From contig PLFA01000058.1 of the NCBI GenBank assembly GCA_003136615.1, positions 5,724-16,747 of the forward strand: a DNA stretch of 11,024 bases. Direction: 5' to 3'. Numbering within the stretch: the first letter of the stretch is position 1; each line of letters begins with the position of its first letter. The notes beneath the pieces were generated by a model. It was not told the DNA's origin, did no database searches, and worked only from the letters and a program-made list of their open reading frames with translations. A program made the position numbers and the translations under genes. The DNA comes from Caulobacteraceae bacterium. GTDB lineage: Bacteria; Pseudomonadota; Alphaproteobacteria; Caulobacterales; Caulobacteraceae. This document shows, in pieces, positions 1 through 7,361 of the stretch.

Positions 1-716
1 TTGCGCATGCCGGGGGCGAAGGCCACCGGTTCAGTCCCCAGGATATAGTCCTTCAGCACATCGGCGGGCACGACGCAGGGATCGAGACCTTCGGGGATCT
101 GCGCGACATGGTCCGGCGTCAGACGTTTGCGCAGGGTGTCGGCGGCGAGGCTCGCTGCGCAGACGACCCGCGCGCGGGCCACTTCCGATGTGACATTGCC
201 CACCAGAGCGTGGCTGCGGATGCGCACCACATCCTCTGGCGTCCAGTGATCGGGCTGGGAGTCTGTGAGCTTGAACTCCACGGGCAGGGGCCGCGCGCCG
301 CTTAAGGTCTCGTCCACATAGGCGTTGATCCCGGCTGTGAAGGCCTCCGTTTCCTCCTTTGCCCCCGGCGCATAGGACGCCCATTCCTTGGCCATGTCGC
401 CGCGATAGAGGAAGAGCCGCGCGGCGCGATCCTGCGCGACGTAGGCGGGCCCCAGGCTCGCCGAGAGCAGGCCCAGGCCCCGCTTGCGCCACAGATCAAT
501 CTGCCAGAGGCGGTCGCGGGCGGCGTTATAGCCCTGCAGAAAGTAAGCGTCGCGGGGGCTGGCGGCGAAGATGTGCGGGATGCCCCACTTGTCGACGACC
601 AGCTCGGCCGGCGCATTCAGGCCTCGGACCATCCAATGGTCGGTCGCGGGCGAGCCCGCCCGCGCCCACGGGGCCAAGGCCAGGGCGAGCATAAGAGCCA
701 AAACCCGCGCCGACAT
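1..716 (-). CDS. Penicillin acylase family protein (Ntn hydrolase, peptidase S45), N-terminal part, runs off left edge
   Basis: Reading the minus strand from ATG at 716 gives 238 codons with no stop before the window edge. Residues 1-20 are a signal peptide (basic start, Leu/Ala core, ending PWARA before GSPA), so the product should be exported to the periplasm. The following A-chain region is typical of penicillin amidases and AHL acylases: VVDKWGIPHIFA (40-51), then QGYNAARDRLWQIDLWRKRG (61-80) and LGLLSASLGP (81-90), and later PVEFKLTDSQPDHWTPEDV (145-163). Family members are made as one chain, cleave themselves, and use the new N-terminal serine of the beta chain to hydrolyse amide bonds. 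That serine lies outside the window, so activity and substrate cannot be judged. A purine-rich AGAAGGGG lies just upstream of 716. An in-frame ATG at 749 is possible but would put a charged stretch before the signal peptide. It follows the amidohydrolase gene by 55 bases, probably as one operon. Confidence 0.9.
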   Translation of the reverse strand, partial: MSARVLALMLALALAPWARAGSPATDHWMVRGLNAPAELVVDKWGIPHIFAASPRDAYFLQGYNAARDRLWQIDLWRKRGLGLLSASLGPAYVAQDRAARLFLYRGDMAKEWASYAPGAKEETEAFTAGINAYVDETLSGARPLPVEFKLTDSQPDHWTPEDVVRIRSHALVGNVTSEVARARVVCAASLAADTLRKRLTPDHVAQIPEGLDPCVVPADVLKDYILGTEPVAFAPGMR

Positions 717-771
717 CACAACCCCTTCTCGATGATCTTGAGAGGCCATCACGGGTCCTTCCACCGCGTTT

Positions 772-2130
772 TCAGGAGCCCTGATAACGCCGCTTCGCCG
801 GACCGCCGGCCATGGGCAGGGTGCTCTCGTCGATGATGTTGCCGCCCTTCATGACCAGGGAAATGTCTTTGGTGTTGTCGATATCCTTCAGCGGATCTGT
901 GTTCAGCAGGACCAGGTCGGCCAATTTTCCCTCCTCGACGGAGCCCATATCGTCGGCCTTGCCGAGGAATACCGCGCCGTTGTGGGTGGCGATCTTGATC
1001 ACCTGGGCGGGGGTCAGGCCGGCCTGGACCAGCAACTCCATCTCCCGGTGGCCCGCCGGGCCGCTGGACTGGTCGGTGCCCAGGGCCGCCACGCCGCCGG
1101 CGGCGACGACCTTGCGGATGTTTTCCTCGCAGATGGGGGTCATGATCTTCATCCACTGCGTCCACACCCTGGCCTGGTAAGCGGCGCGAGTCTTGGTGCG
1201 CAGCTCCTCGCGCTCGGCCGGGCTGAATGACGCCACATAGTCGGGCTCGTCGAGGAACTCGGGATGCTCGGCCAGGCGATCATAGTTCTCGCCGATGGTC
1301 AGGGTGGTGGCGAAGGGGATCTTTTTGGCGCCCATCAAACGCACGAAGTTGTCGCTCACCGGCCCTTGGATAATCGGATGGGCCAGGGTGTCCGTCCCGG
1401 CATAGATCGCCTCCTCAGCCCGCCGCTCATTAGAGATGTGCACCGTCGTGCGGATGCCATGCTCGTTATAGTACTGAATGATCTGGTGAAGCAGCGCCTG
1501 CGGCATCACGGTGATCATGGGCCGCGTGCCCCACCCTTCCTCGTCATAGGTCAGCTTGAGGATGTCGGGTTTTTGCTCGGCGATATGCTTGTCGAGGAGC
1601 GCCTTGTCCTTCTCGAAATCGGAGATCCTGATGGCGACGGCGTCGCCATGGCTGCCCGGGTAAGTTATCAGGTTGCCGGTGGCGAAAATTCGCGGCGACT
1701 GGATCTCGCCCGCCCGCTCACGGGTCCGCTCATAGATGCTGTTTTCGGGCACATTGCCGACATCCACCACCGTGGTGAAGCCGTCATAGATGTAGCTTGC
1801 CAGAGCCGCCTCGGCCTTGGCGTGGTCGACCTGGGGCGGCCCGTCGCGCCCCGAGTCCCAGCGATAGCCGACCAGATGGATATGCACGTCCATGAGCCCT
1901 GGGATGAGATACTTGCCGCGGCCATCGATGACCTTGCCGGACGGCGCTCCCGCCAGGGCGCTGGGGACAATCCTGGCGATCCGCTCGCCATCCACCACGA
2001 CGGTCATGTCCGGCTTGGCGGCCGCGCCGGTCCCGTCGATCACCGTCACATGCGCGATGGTGTAGGCGGCCTCGGCGGGGCAGGCGGCGAGGGCGAACAG
2101 AGCCGCGGCGCTCATCAAGGCCTTGATCAT
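772..2130 (-). CDS. Exported metal-dependent amidohydrolase (imidazolonepropionase/prolidase-like)
   Basis: The product is 452 residues. An N-terminal signal sequence is followed by a small beta domain (VIDGTG, VVVDGERIARI), the TIM-barrel metal site and the closing beta domain (GSVEEGKLADLVLLNTDPL, 396-414). Visible metal and catalytic residues follow the amidohydrolase pattern with a bridging lysine: H83 and H85 in DVHIHL, K192 in ILKLTYDE, H231 in TVHISN, H251 in LAHPI and D353 in GTDQSS. Relatives hydrolyse Xaa-Pro or Xaa-Arg/Lys dipeptides, ureides or other amides; the substrate here cannot be read from sequence. The signal region contains LAAC (14-17), which fits a lipobox, and also AEA-A (19-22), which fits ordinary signal peptidase, so it may be membrane-anchored or soluble in the periplasm. 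The Shine-Dalgarno candidate AGGGAA is rather far upstream (about 12 bases). It is divergent from the EVE gene and probably cotranscribed with the downstream acylase. Confidence 0.92.
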   Translation of the reverse strand: MIKALMSAAALFALAACPAEAAYTIAHVTVIDGTGAAAKPDMTVVVDGERIARIVPSALAGAPSGKVIDGRGKYLIPGLMDVHIHLVGYRWDSGRDGPPQVDHAKAEAALASYIYDGFTTVVDVGNVPENSIYERTRERAGEIQSPRIFATGNLITYPGSHGDAVAIRISDFEKDKALLDKHIAEQKPDILKLTYDEEGWGTRPMITVMPQALLHQIIQYYNEHGIRTTVHISNERRAEEAIYAGTDTLAHPIIQGPVSDNFVRLMGAKKIPFATTLTIGENYDRLAEHPEFLDEPDYVASFSPAEREELRTKTRAAYQARVWTQWMKIMTPICEENIRKVVAAGGVAALGTDQSSGPAGHREMELLVQAGLTPAQVIKIATHNGAVFLGKADDMGSVEEGKLADLVLLNTDPLKDIDNTKDISLVMKGGNIIDESTLPMAGGPAKRRYQGS

Positions 2131-2206
2131 GTGACGATTGATTTCCCTGGAGCCCCCAATCCCCTATGGAGCGGGCGAAACCTGCCCTCAAGGAGATTCG
2201 ACCGCT
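2131..2206. promoter_or_regulatory. Divergent intergenic region between amidohydrolase and EVE gene
   Basis: These 76 bases separate two divergent start codons, so promoters for both directions must lie here or reach into the coding sequences. I could not pick out a convincing -35/-10 pair. The only clear element is the AAGGAG ribosome binding site for the plus-strand gene. Confidence 0.4.
2190..2195 (+). promoter_or_regulatory. Ribosome binding site of the EVE gene
   Basis: AAGGAG lies 11 bases before the ATG at 2207. It decides in favour of this start over an in-frame ATG at 2138, which would add 23 residues that do not look like the family and would have no such site. Confidence 0.7.
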
Positions 2207-2623
2207 ATGGCGACCCCCGCCTATTGGCTGATGAAATCCGAGCCGGCAAAATATGGCTTTGAGGATCTGGTACGCGACGGAAAGACGGTTTGGGACGGAG
2301 TGCGGAACGCCCAGGCGGCGATCTTCCTCAAGACCATGAAGATCGGTGATCAGGTCTTCTTCTATCACTCGGTGATTGGGCTCTGTGTGGCCGGCGTGGC
2401 CGAGATTGTTCGGGAATCATTCATCGACCCCTCTGATCCGGCGGCGCGGTTCGTGGCCGTGGAGATCGCGCCGGTGCGCGCCTTGCCGAAGCCCGTGACC
2501 CTGGCCCAGATGCGCGCGGAACCGGGCCTCGCGGGCATGACCCTGTTTCGCCAGTTCCGCCTGTCCGTGACGCCGATCACACCCGAGGAGTGGACGATCA
2601 TCACAGGCCTCGGCGGGCTTTAG
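2207..2623 (+). CDS. EVE domain-containing protein (THYN1-like)
   Basis: The product is 138 residues, the usual size of a stand-alone bacterial EVE protein. The domain fills the whole chain: AYWLMKSEP (5-13), TVWDGVRNAQA (27-37), MKIGDQVFFYHS (44-55), VAGVAEIVRE (61-70), DPSDPAARFVAVEI (74-87) and the closing ITPEEWTII (124-132). EVE domains are PUA-like folds proposed to bind modified bases in DNA or RNA; the cellular role of single-domain forms is not settled. The ATG at 2207 is chosen because the family begins at the AYWLMKSEP strand and AAGGAG precedes it. The usual aromatic residue after GVRN is alanine here, a small departure. The stop codon TAG overlaps the stop of the convergent RND gene. 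There is no fused nuclease or McrB-type partner, so a defence role is not indicated. Confidence 0.93.
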   Translation: MATPAYWLMKSEPAKYGFEDLVRDGKTVWDGVRNAQAAIFLKTMKIGDQVFFYHSVIGLCVAGVAEIVRESFIDPSDPAARFVAVEIAPVRALPKPVTLAQMRAEPGLAGMTLFRQFRLSVTPITPEEWTIITGLGGL

Positions 2624-5600
2624 GTTGCGGCCTCGGAAGCCGGCGCGAGCGCCTCGCCTTGCGGTTTCGTTTCGTGATGGCCAAAGAGGCCGCGCAGCCG
2701 ATCCAGATAGATATAGATCACCGGCGTGGTGAAGAGCGTCAGGGCCTGGGACACTAGAAGACCGCCGACGATGGCGTAACCCAGAGGCTGACGGAATTCC
2801 GAGCCGGTGCCGCTGAAGAGGATCATGGGCACGCCTCCCAGCATGGCCGCGGCGGTGGTCATGAGGATGGGGCGGAATCGCTGATGAGAGGCCTCCCGCG
2901 AGGCGTCGATGGCGCTCATGCCGTGTTCGCGTTCCAGCCGCAGGGCCACATCGACGATCATGATCCCGTTTTTCTTCACGATACCGATCAGAAGGATGAT
3001 GGCGATGATGCCGATGACATTGAGGTCCTGACCGGCCAAGCGAAGGGCGAGGATGGCTCCGACGCCGGCCGAGGGCAGGGTCGAGAGGATGGTCAGGGGG
3101 TGGATGAAGCTCTCATAGAGAATGCCCAGGATCACATAGACGGCGATCAGCGCCGCGCCGATGAGCAGAGGCTCGGTGGAAAGCGATTGCTGGAACGCCT
3201 GGGCCGTGCCCTGGAAATTTCCGGTGAGGGTGGGTGGCGCGCCGAGCTCATCTCGGGCCTTCTGCACAAGCTTGGTGGCATCGCCCAGCGCCACGCCCGG
3301 GCCGAGATTGAAGGAGATCGTCGCGGCGGGAAACTGGCCCTGGTGGCTCACGGTCAGGCTGCTGGTCCCTGTCGCATTCACCTTCACGAACAGGGACAGG
3401 GGTACGGTCTTTCCCGTTACGGGTGAGAGGATATAGACCGAATTGAACAGGTTCGGATTGGCCTGCAGCTTCGGCGGCGCCTCCATCACCACGTGATAGG
3501 CGTTGAGCTGGGTATAGTACTGGGCCACCTCTCTCTGGCCGATCAGGTTGTAAACGGCATTGTCGATATCCGCCGGCATGATCCCGAAGCGCGCCGCCGC
3601 GTCGCGATCAATGGTGAGATTGACCGCCCCCGCCTTGGACTGCTGGTCGGAATTGACATCCTTGAGTTGCGGTAGCGCCTGAAGAGCACTGAGAAGCCTG
3701 GGCGCCCAAACGTTCAGCTCCGCCAGATCGGAATCGGAGAGGGTGTATTGATACTGGGCCTGACCAGCCCGGCCGCCCACATTGATGTCCTGGTTCGCCT
3801 GCAGGAAGACCTGAACCCCCACGAGCCGGCTAAGCTTCGGTCTTAGGCGGGCTATGATCTGCGTCGCGCTGACCTTGCGCCCTGAGTCCTGAGGCTTGAG
3901 GGTGATGGTGATGTTGGACTGGTTCGCGCCCTGATTACCGGCGAAAAACCCCATCGCCTGCACGTCGGGATCGGCGCGGAGGACGTCCGCCACCTGCTGG
4001 ATCTTCCCGCTCAGCTTCTGGAACGAGGCGTCCTGCGAGGTGAGCACCACGCCGCTCAGGAATCCCGTGTCCTGCTGCGGGAAGAACCCCGTGGGGGTCG
4101 TGGCATAGAGAAAGACCGCGAAAAGAGCCGTTCCAATGAAGACCGCCAGGGTGATGCGCATATGGCGCAGCACCACGTCGAGGCCGCGCGCATAGGCGTT
4201 TTCGATGGCGATGAAGCCCCGCTCCAGGGCCTTGGTGAAGCGGTTGCTGGGCGGCCCGGGCTTGCGCAGAAAGAGACTGCACATCATCGGCGTGACGGTC
4301 AGAGAGAGGAAGATCGACAGCACCACGGCGGCGCTGAGGGTGAAGGCGAACTCGCTCATCAGCCGCCCCACCACCCCGCCCATGAACATCAGCGGGGTAA
4401 AGACGGCCACCAGTGAAATGGAGATGGAGAGGATGGTGAAGCTGATCTCTCCGGACCCTTCCAGAGCCGCCTCGAAGGGGGCCATGCCGTGCTCGATCTT
4501 CTGCCAGATCACCTCTTCCATGACGATGGCGTCGTCCACCACGAATCCCACGGCGATGGAGAGGGCCATCAAGGACAGATTATCGAGACTGAAGTGAAGC
4601 GGCAGCATGACGCCGGCTGTCGCCAATAGCGCCAGTGGGATGATCACGCTCGGAATGATCGTGGCGCGAATATTACGCAGGAACAGGAAGATCACGACCA
4701 CCACGAGGGCGATGGTGATGAGAAGCGTGGTTTCCACGTCCTTCACGGCCGCGCGGATCGTCTGGGTGCGGTCCGAGATCACCTGGACGTCGATGGAGGG
4801 CGGGATATTGGCCCTGAGGCTTGGCAGGGTCTTCTTGATCGCGTCCACCGTGTCGATGACGTTGGCGCCCGGCTCCTTATAGATGATCAGAAGGATGGCC
4901 TGGCCGCCCGTGAGCGTCTTGTCGGTGTTGGCCTTGCCCGGGTACATCCAGGCGCCGATCTCGTTATTTTCCACATCGGCGACCGCCGAGCCCACATCCT
5001 TGATCCGAATGGCGCCCCCCGTCTTGCTGTTGTAACCGATGACGAGATTCTTCCAGATGCTCGGATCAAAGATCTGGTCATTGGCGTAGACAGCCAAGTT
5101 TTGGCCCGGGCCGTTGATCGCGCCCTTGGGGGCGTTGATCGTCTGGTTCGTGATGGCGGTGCGGATATTGTCCAGTTGCAGACCAAGGGCGCCCGTCTTG
5201 TTGGGATCGATACGAATGCGGATGGCCGGCTTCTGCTGTCCCCCGATATTGACCTGCCCGACGCCCGGGACCGTCGACAGGTGCTGGGAGAGGATGTTGT
5301 CGGCATAGTCATTGACGGTCTGGATCGGCAGGCTGTCCGACCGCATGGCGATAATCATGATCGGCGCGTCGGCCGGGTTGACCTTTCGGATGAAGGGAGG
5401 CGCCGGCAGGTTGGTGGGGAGCTGACCGCCCGCCGCATTGATGGCCGCCTGCACGTCCTGCGAGGCGGCGTCGATATTTCGATTAAGCTGAAACTGCAGG
5501 GTGATGCTGGTGGAGCCGAGCGAGCTCACCGAGGTCATCTGGCTGAGGCCCTGGACGGTGGCGAACTGACGCTCCAGCGGAGTCGCCACATTCGAGGCCA

Positions 5601-5781
5601 TGGTTTCCGGACTGGCGCCGGGGAGCGACACGCTGATCTGCAGGGTCGGAAAGTCCACCTGCGGCAAGGCCGCCACGGGCAGATTGAAATAGGCGATCAC
5701 GCCCACCAGCAAGAAACCGAGCGCGATCAGGGTGGTCGCGACGGGGCGACGGATGAAGGGTGCGGAGAGGTTGGCGGCCAT
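2620..5781 (-). CDS. RND multidrug efflux permease, HAE1 family, MdtB/MdtC-like
   Basis: The product is 1053 residues, full length for an inner-membrane drug/proton antiporter of the AcrB class. It begins with the canonical FIRRPVATTLIALGFLLVG (9-27, TM1). Porter and docking segments follow, then the second half from about residue 540, and it closes with GYAIVGGLLVSQALTLFTTP. The proton-relay residues are present: D416-D417 in TM4 (GFVVDDAIV) and K937 in TM10 (LLIGIVKKNGI). The KKN form and the FQGTAQAFQQSL segment match MdtB/MdtC better than AcrB. The pump should work as a trimer with the fusion protein encoded just upstream (16-base gap, no obvious Shine-Dalgarno, so translational coupling is likely). 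Only one permease gene is present, unlike the paired mdtB-mdtC arrangement. No outer-membrane factor gene is adjacent on this side, because the next gene is convergent. Confidence 0.95.
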   Translation of the reverse strand: MAANLSAPFIRRPVATTLIALGFLLVGVIAYFNLPVAALPQVDFPTLQISVSLPGASPETMASNVATPLERQFATVQGLSQMTSVSSLGSTSITLQFQLNRNIDAASQDVQAAINAAGGQLPTNLPAPPFIRKVNPADAPIMIIAMRSDSLPIQTVNDYADNILSQHLSTVPGVGQVNIGGQQKPAIRIRIDPNKTGALGLQLDNIRTAITNQTINAPKGAINGPGQNLAVYANDQIFDPSIWKNLVIGYNSKTGGAIRIKDVGSAVADVENNEIGAWMYPGKANTDKTLTGGQAILLIIYKEPGANVIDTVDAIKKTLPSLRANIPPSIDVQVISDRTQTIRAAVKDVETTLLITIALVVVVIFLFLRNIRATIIPSVIIPLALLATAGVMLPLHFSLDNLSLMALSIAVGFVVDDAIVMEEVIWQKIEHGMAPFEAALEGSGEISFTILSISISLVAVFTPLMFMGGVVGRLMSEFAFTLSAAVVLSIFLSLTVTPMMCSLFLRKPGPPSNRFTKALERGFIAIENAYARGLDVVLRHMRITLAVFIGTALFAVFLYATTPTGFFPQQDTGFLSGVVLTSQDASFQKLSGKIQQVADVLRADPDVQAMGFFAGNQGANQSNITITLKPQDSGRKVSATQIIARLRPKLSRLVGVQVFLQANQDINVGGRAGQAQYQYTLSDSDLAELNVWAPRLLSALQALPQLKDVNSDQQSKAGAVNLTIDRDAAARFGIMPADIDNAVYNLIGQREVAQYYTQLNAYHVVMEAPPKLQANPNLFNSVYILSPVTGKTVPLSLFVKVNATGTSSLTVSHQGQFPAATISFNLGPGVALGDATKLVQKARDELGAPPTLTGNFQGTAQAFQQSLSTEPLLIGAALIAVYVILGILYESFIHPLTILSTLPSAGVGAILALRLAGQDLNVIGIIAIILLIGIVKKNGIMIVDVALRLEREHGMSAIDASREASHQRFRPILMTTAAAMLGGVPMILFSGTGSEFRQPLGYAIVGGLLVSQALTLFTTPVIYIYLDRLRGLFGHHETKPQGEALAPASEAAT

Positions 5782-5797
5782 CTGAGGTTTCGCGCCG

Positions 5798-7081
5798 TCA
5801 GGATTTGGCTGGCGCTGAAGCGCCTGAGGCCGGCGAAGCCTTGCCGGGCGTTATGACCCTCACCAAGGAGCCGTTCCTCAAAGTCATCTGGCCATCGGTG
5901 ACCACCGTATCGCCCGGGCTCACCCCACTCTTGATCACCGCGACGGCGCCCTGTGTCGCGGCGACTTGAACGGGGCGCATCTGGGCCTTCCCGCCGACGA
6001 CGAGATAGACATAGTCGCCCTTGGGGCCGTGATTGATCGCTGCGGCCGGAACCGTGGTCGCCTTTTCCAGAGTCTGAAGCGTGAGAGTGACATTGACATA
6101 TTGGCCGGGCCAAAGCCGCTCGCCGGGATTTTCGAAACGCGCCTTTAGCTGCACGGTGCCCGTACTGGGATCCACCTTATTGTCGGCAATGCTGAGTTGT
6201 CCGGCGCCGAGCGACTGGCCCGTCTCCTGGGCGAAGGCCTGAACGCTCAGGGGTTTGCGGAAGCCTTGGGAAACCTCGGTCAAGTGGGCGAAGTCCCCCT
6301 GCGGAACGGCGAAAGTCACGGCGATGGGCGTGATCTGATTGATGACCACGATGCCGGTTGACCCGCTTGTGCCGCCCGTGACGCTGCCGCTGGCGCCAGC
6401 GGCGGAACTTGCGCCACCCGCTGTGGACCCTGAGGTCGTGCTGGCCGTGGCGCCGGACCCATTCGTGCTGGTCGTCGCCGCTCCCGACCCCACCAGATTG
6501 CCGGGGTCCACGAGGCGGACGCCCGCGCGCCCACTGATCGGCGAGGTGATGCGGCACCGGTCGAGATTGACCTGAGCCGCGGCCACGGCCCCCTTGTCCA
6601 GGAGCACCACGCCCTCATCCGCCTTCACGGTCGCCTGCTCGTCCTCGTAGGTCTGCTTGGCGATGGAGTCCTGCGCGGCCAGGGTCTTGTAGCGGGCGAG
6701 ATCCACTTTGGCGCCTTCAAGGGTGGCTTCATCTCGGGCCAAAGAGCCCTTGGCCTGGATCAGGGCGGCGCGGTAGGGCGCGGGATCGATCTCGGCCAGC
6801 ACTTGGCCGGCCTTAACGCTCGCGCCTTCGGTGAAGCTTACTTTCTCCAGTATTCCTGACACCTGGGCGACGATGGTGTCGCTCTTCCAGGCCTGAGCCG
6901 CGCCCAGGGCTGACAGGGAAACGGGAACATCCTGGGTCGTGACGTTCGCCACATTCACCGAGACCATGGGCGGCGCGGGCTTGGCGGGCTTGGGCTTCAG
7001 GAGGATGGCGACGGTCACAAGGATAATGGCCAGCACGCCGAGGCCGATGAAGATCCAGGTTGAACGCCGTCTTTCAGCCAT
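5798..7081 (-). CDS. RND efflux periplasmic adaptor (membrane fusion protein), MdtA-like
   Basis: The product is 427 residues. A single N-terminal membrane anchor (about 8-28, TWIFIGLGVLAIILVTVAIL) has no clear signal-peptidase site. Then come the barrel-sandwich hybrid half (VSGILEKVSFTEGASVKAGQVL, in two parts at about 74-95), the alpha hairpin (about 100-175), the return hybrid strand (LDRCRITSPISGRAGVR), the beta-barrel domain (VVINQITPIAVTFAVPQ, about 245-261) and the membrane-proximal domain (VYLVVGGKAQMRPVQV). These adaptors join an inner-membrane RND pump to an outer-membrane channel. Residues 198-243 are an unusual low-complexity Gly/Ser/Thr/Ala insert, listed separately. AAGAGGCG about 10 bases upstream supports the ATG at 7081. 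The gene leads the operon with the RND permease 16 bases downstream and is divergent from aroC. No local regulator gene is visible. Confidence 0.94.
   Translation of the reverse strand: MAERRRSTWIFIGLGVLAIILVTVAILLKPKPAKPAPPMVSVNVANVTTQDVPVSLSALGAAQAWKSDTIVAQVSGILEKVSFTEGASVKAGQVLAEIDPAPYRAALIQAKGSLARDEATLEGAKVDLARYKTLAAQDSIAKQTYEDEQATVKADEGVVLLDKGAVAAAQVNLDRCRITSPISGRAGVRLVDPGNLVGSGAATTSTNGSGATASTTSGSTAGGASSAAGASGSVTGGTSGSTGIVVINQITPIAVTFAVPQGDFAHLTEVSQGFRKPLSVQAFAQETGQSLGAGQLSIADNKVDPSTGTVQLKARFENPGERLWPGQYVNVTLTLQTLEKATTVPAAAINHGPKGDYVYLVVGGKAQMRPVQVAATQGAVAVIKSGVSPGDTVVTDGQMTLRNGSLVRVITPGKASPASGASAPAKS
6353..6490 (-). repeat. Low-complexity Gly/Ser/Thr/Ala linker inside the fusion protein
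   Basis: Codons 198-243 of the adaptor encode about 46 residues made almost only of Gly, Ser, Thr and Ala, with no charged residue, between DPGNLV and IVVINQITPI. As I recall MdtA of E. coli, only a short loop of a few residues joins these strands. The DNA is not an exact tandem repeat. The open frame continues cleanly on both sides, so this is an in-frame insert and not a frameshift. Confidence 0.8.
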
Positions 7082-7361
7082 GAGCCATTCGCCTCTTGAT
7101 CGTCAGGCCGCGGCAGGGGCGGCGCGTTTAGAGGGTCGAGCGCGGGTCTTTGACATCGCGCCGCGTTCGCCTGTCCCTTGCCGGAAGAAGGGGTCGGAGG
7201 AATTTCCCAGTTGAAATGATCATCGTTTATTTGGCGCGCTCGCCGCAAGGTCAGGTTTGACGAATAGCGATGGGGTGAAAAATTGCTTGGCGTGAAGGCC
7301 GCCCTCCGCGATGGAAGTCCGGCATCGCCACGCCTTTAAGGATCAGGACCGACAAGCCGCC
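7082..7361. promoter_or_regulatory. Divergent intergenic region between efflux operon and aroC
   Basis: About 280 bases lie between the fusion-protein start and the preferred aroC GTG. They should hold promoters for both the efflux operon and aroC. Features seen are a TTGACG hexamer at 7257-7262 that could be a plus-strand -35, though with only a poor -10 after it, and an AT-richer island around 7201-7235 with the palindrome ATGATCAT at 7216-7223. No small gene with a good ribosome site is evident. Confidence 0.4.
7257..7262 (+). promoter_or_regulatory. Possible -35 element upstream of aroC
   Basis: TTGACG resembles the TTGAC core of alphaproteobacterial sigma-70 promoters and is followed 16-17 bases later by an A/T-rich stretch (GAAAAATTG). 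The match to TATAAT is poor, so this is only a candidate. Confidence 0.2.

Noticed and set aside
302..616. Short minus-strand frames within the left-edge gene
   Set aside because: The frame starting at 716 gives a continuous penicillin-acylase match across the region, so other frames are shadows.
1264..2262. 332-codon plus-strand open frame opposite the amidohydrolase gene
   Set aside because: It is antisense to a well-supported amidohydrolase. Its translation has no recognisable domain and is rich in residues expected from reading GC-rich codons in reverse.
2207..2623. EVE protein as part of a defence system
   Set aside because: It is a stand-alone EVE domain with no McrB, nuclease or methyltransferase gene next to it.
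5101..5856. 251-codon plus-strand open frame over the start of the RND gene
   Set aside because: It lies opposite the conserved N-terminal part of the permease, is Arg/Gly/Asp-rich and has no family resemblance.
7216..7223. ATGATCAT palindrome as a Fur-type box
   Set aside because: Only 8 bp are symmetric and flanking bases do not match the Fur consensus, so there is no basis for naming the regulator.
7015..7248. Possible small minus-strand gene in the efflux/aroC gap
   Set aside because: It runs into the fusion-protein coding region in another frame, has no convincing ribosome site and resembles no known protein.
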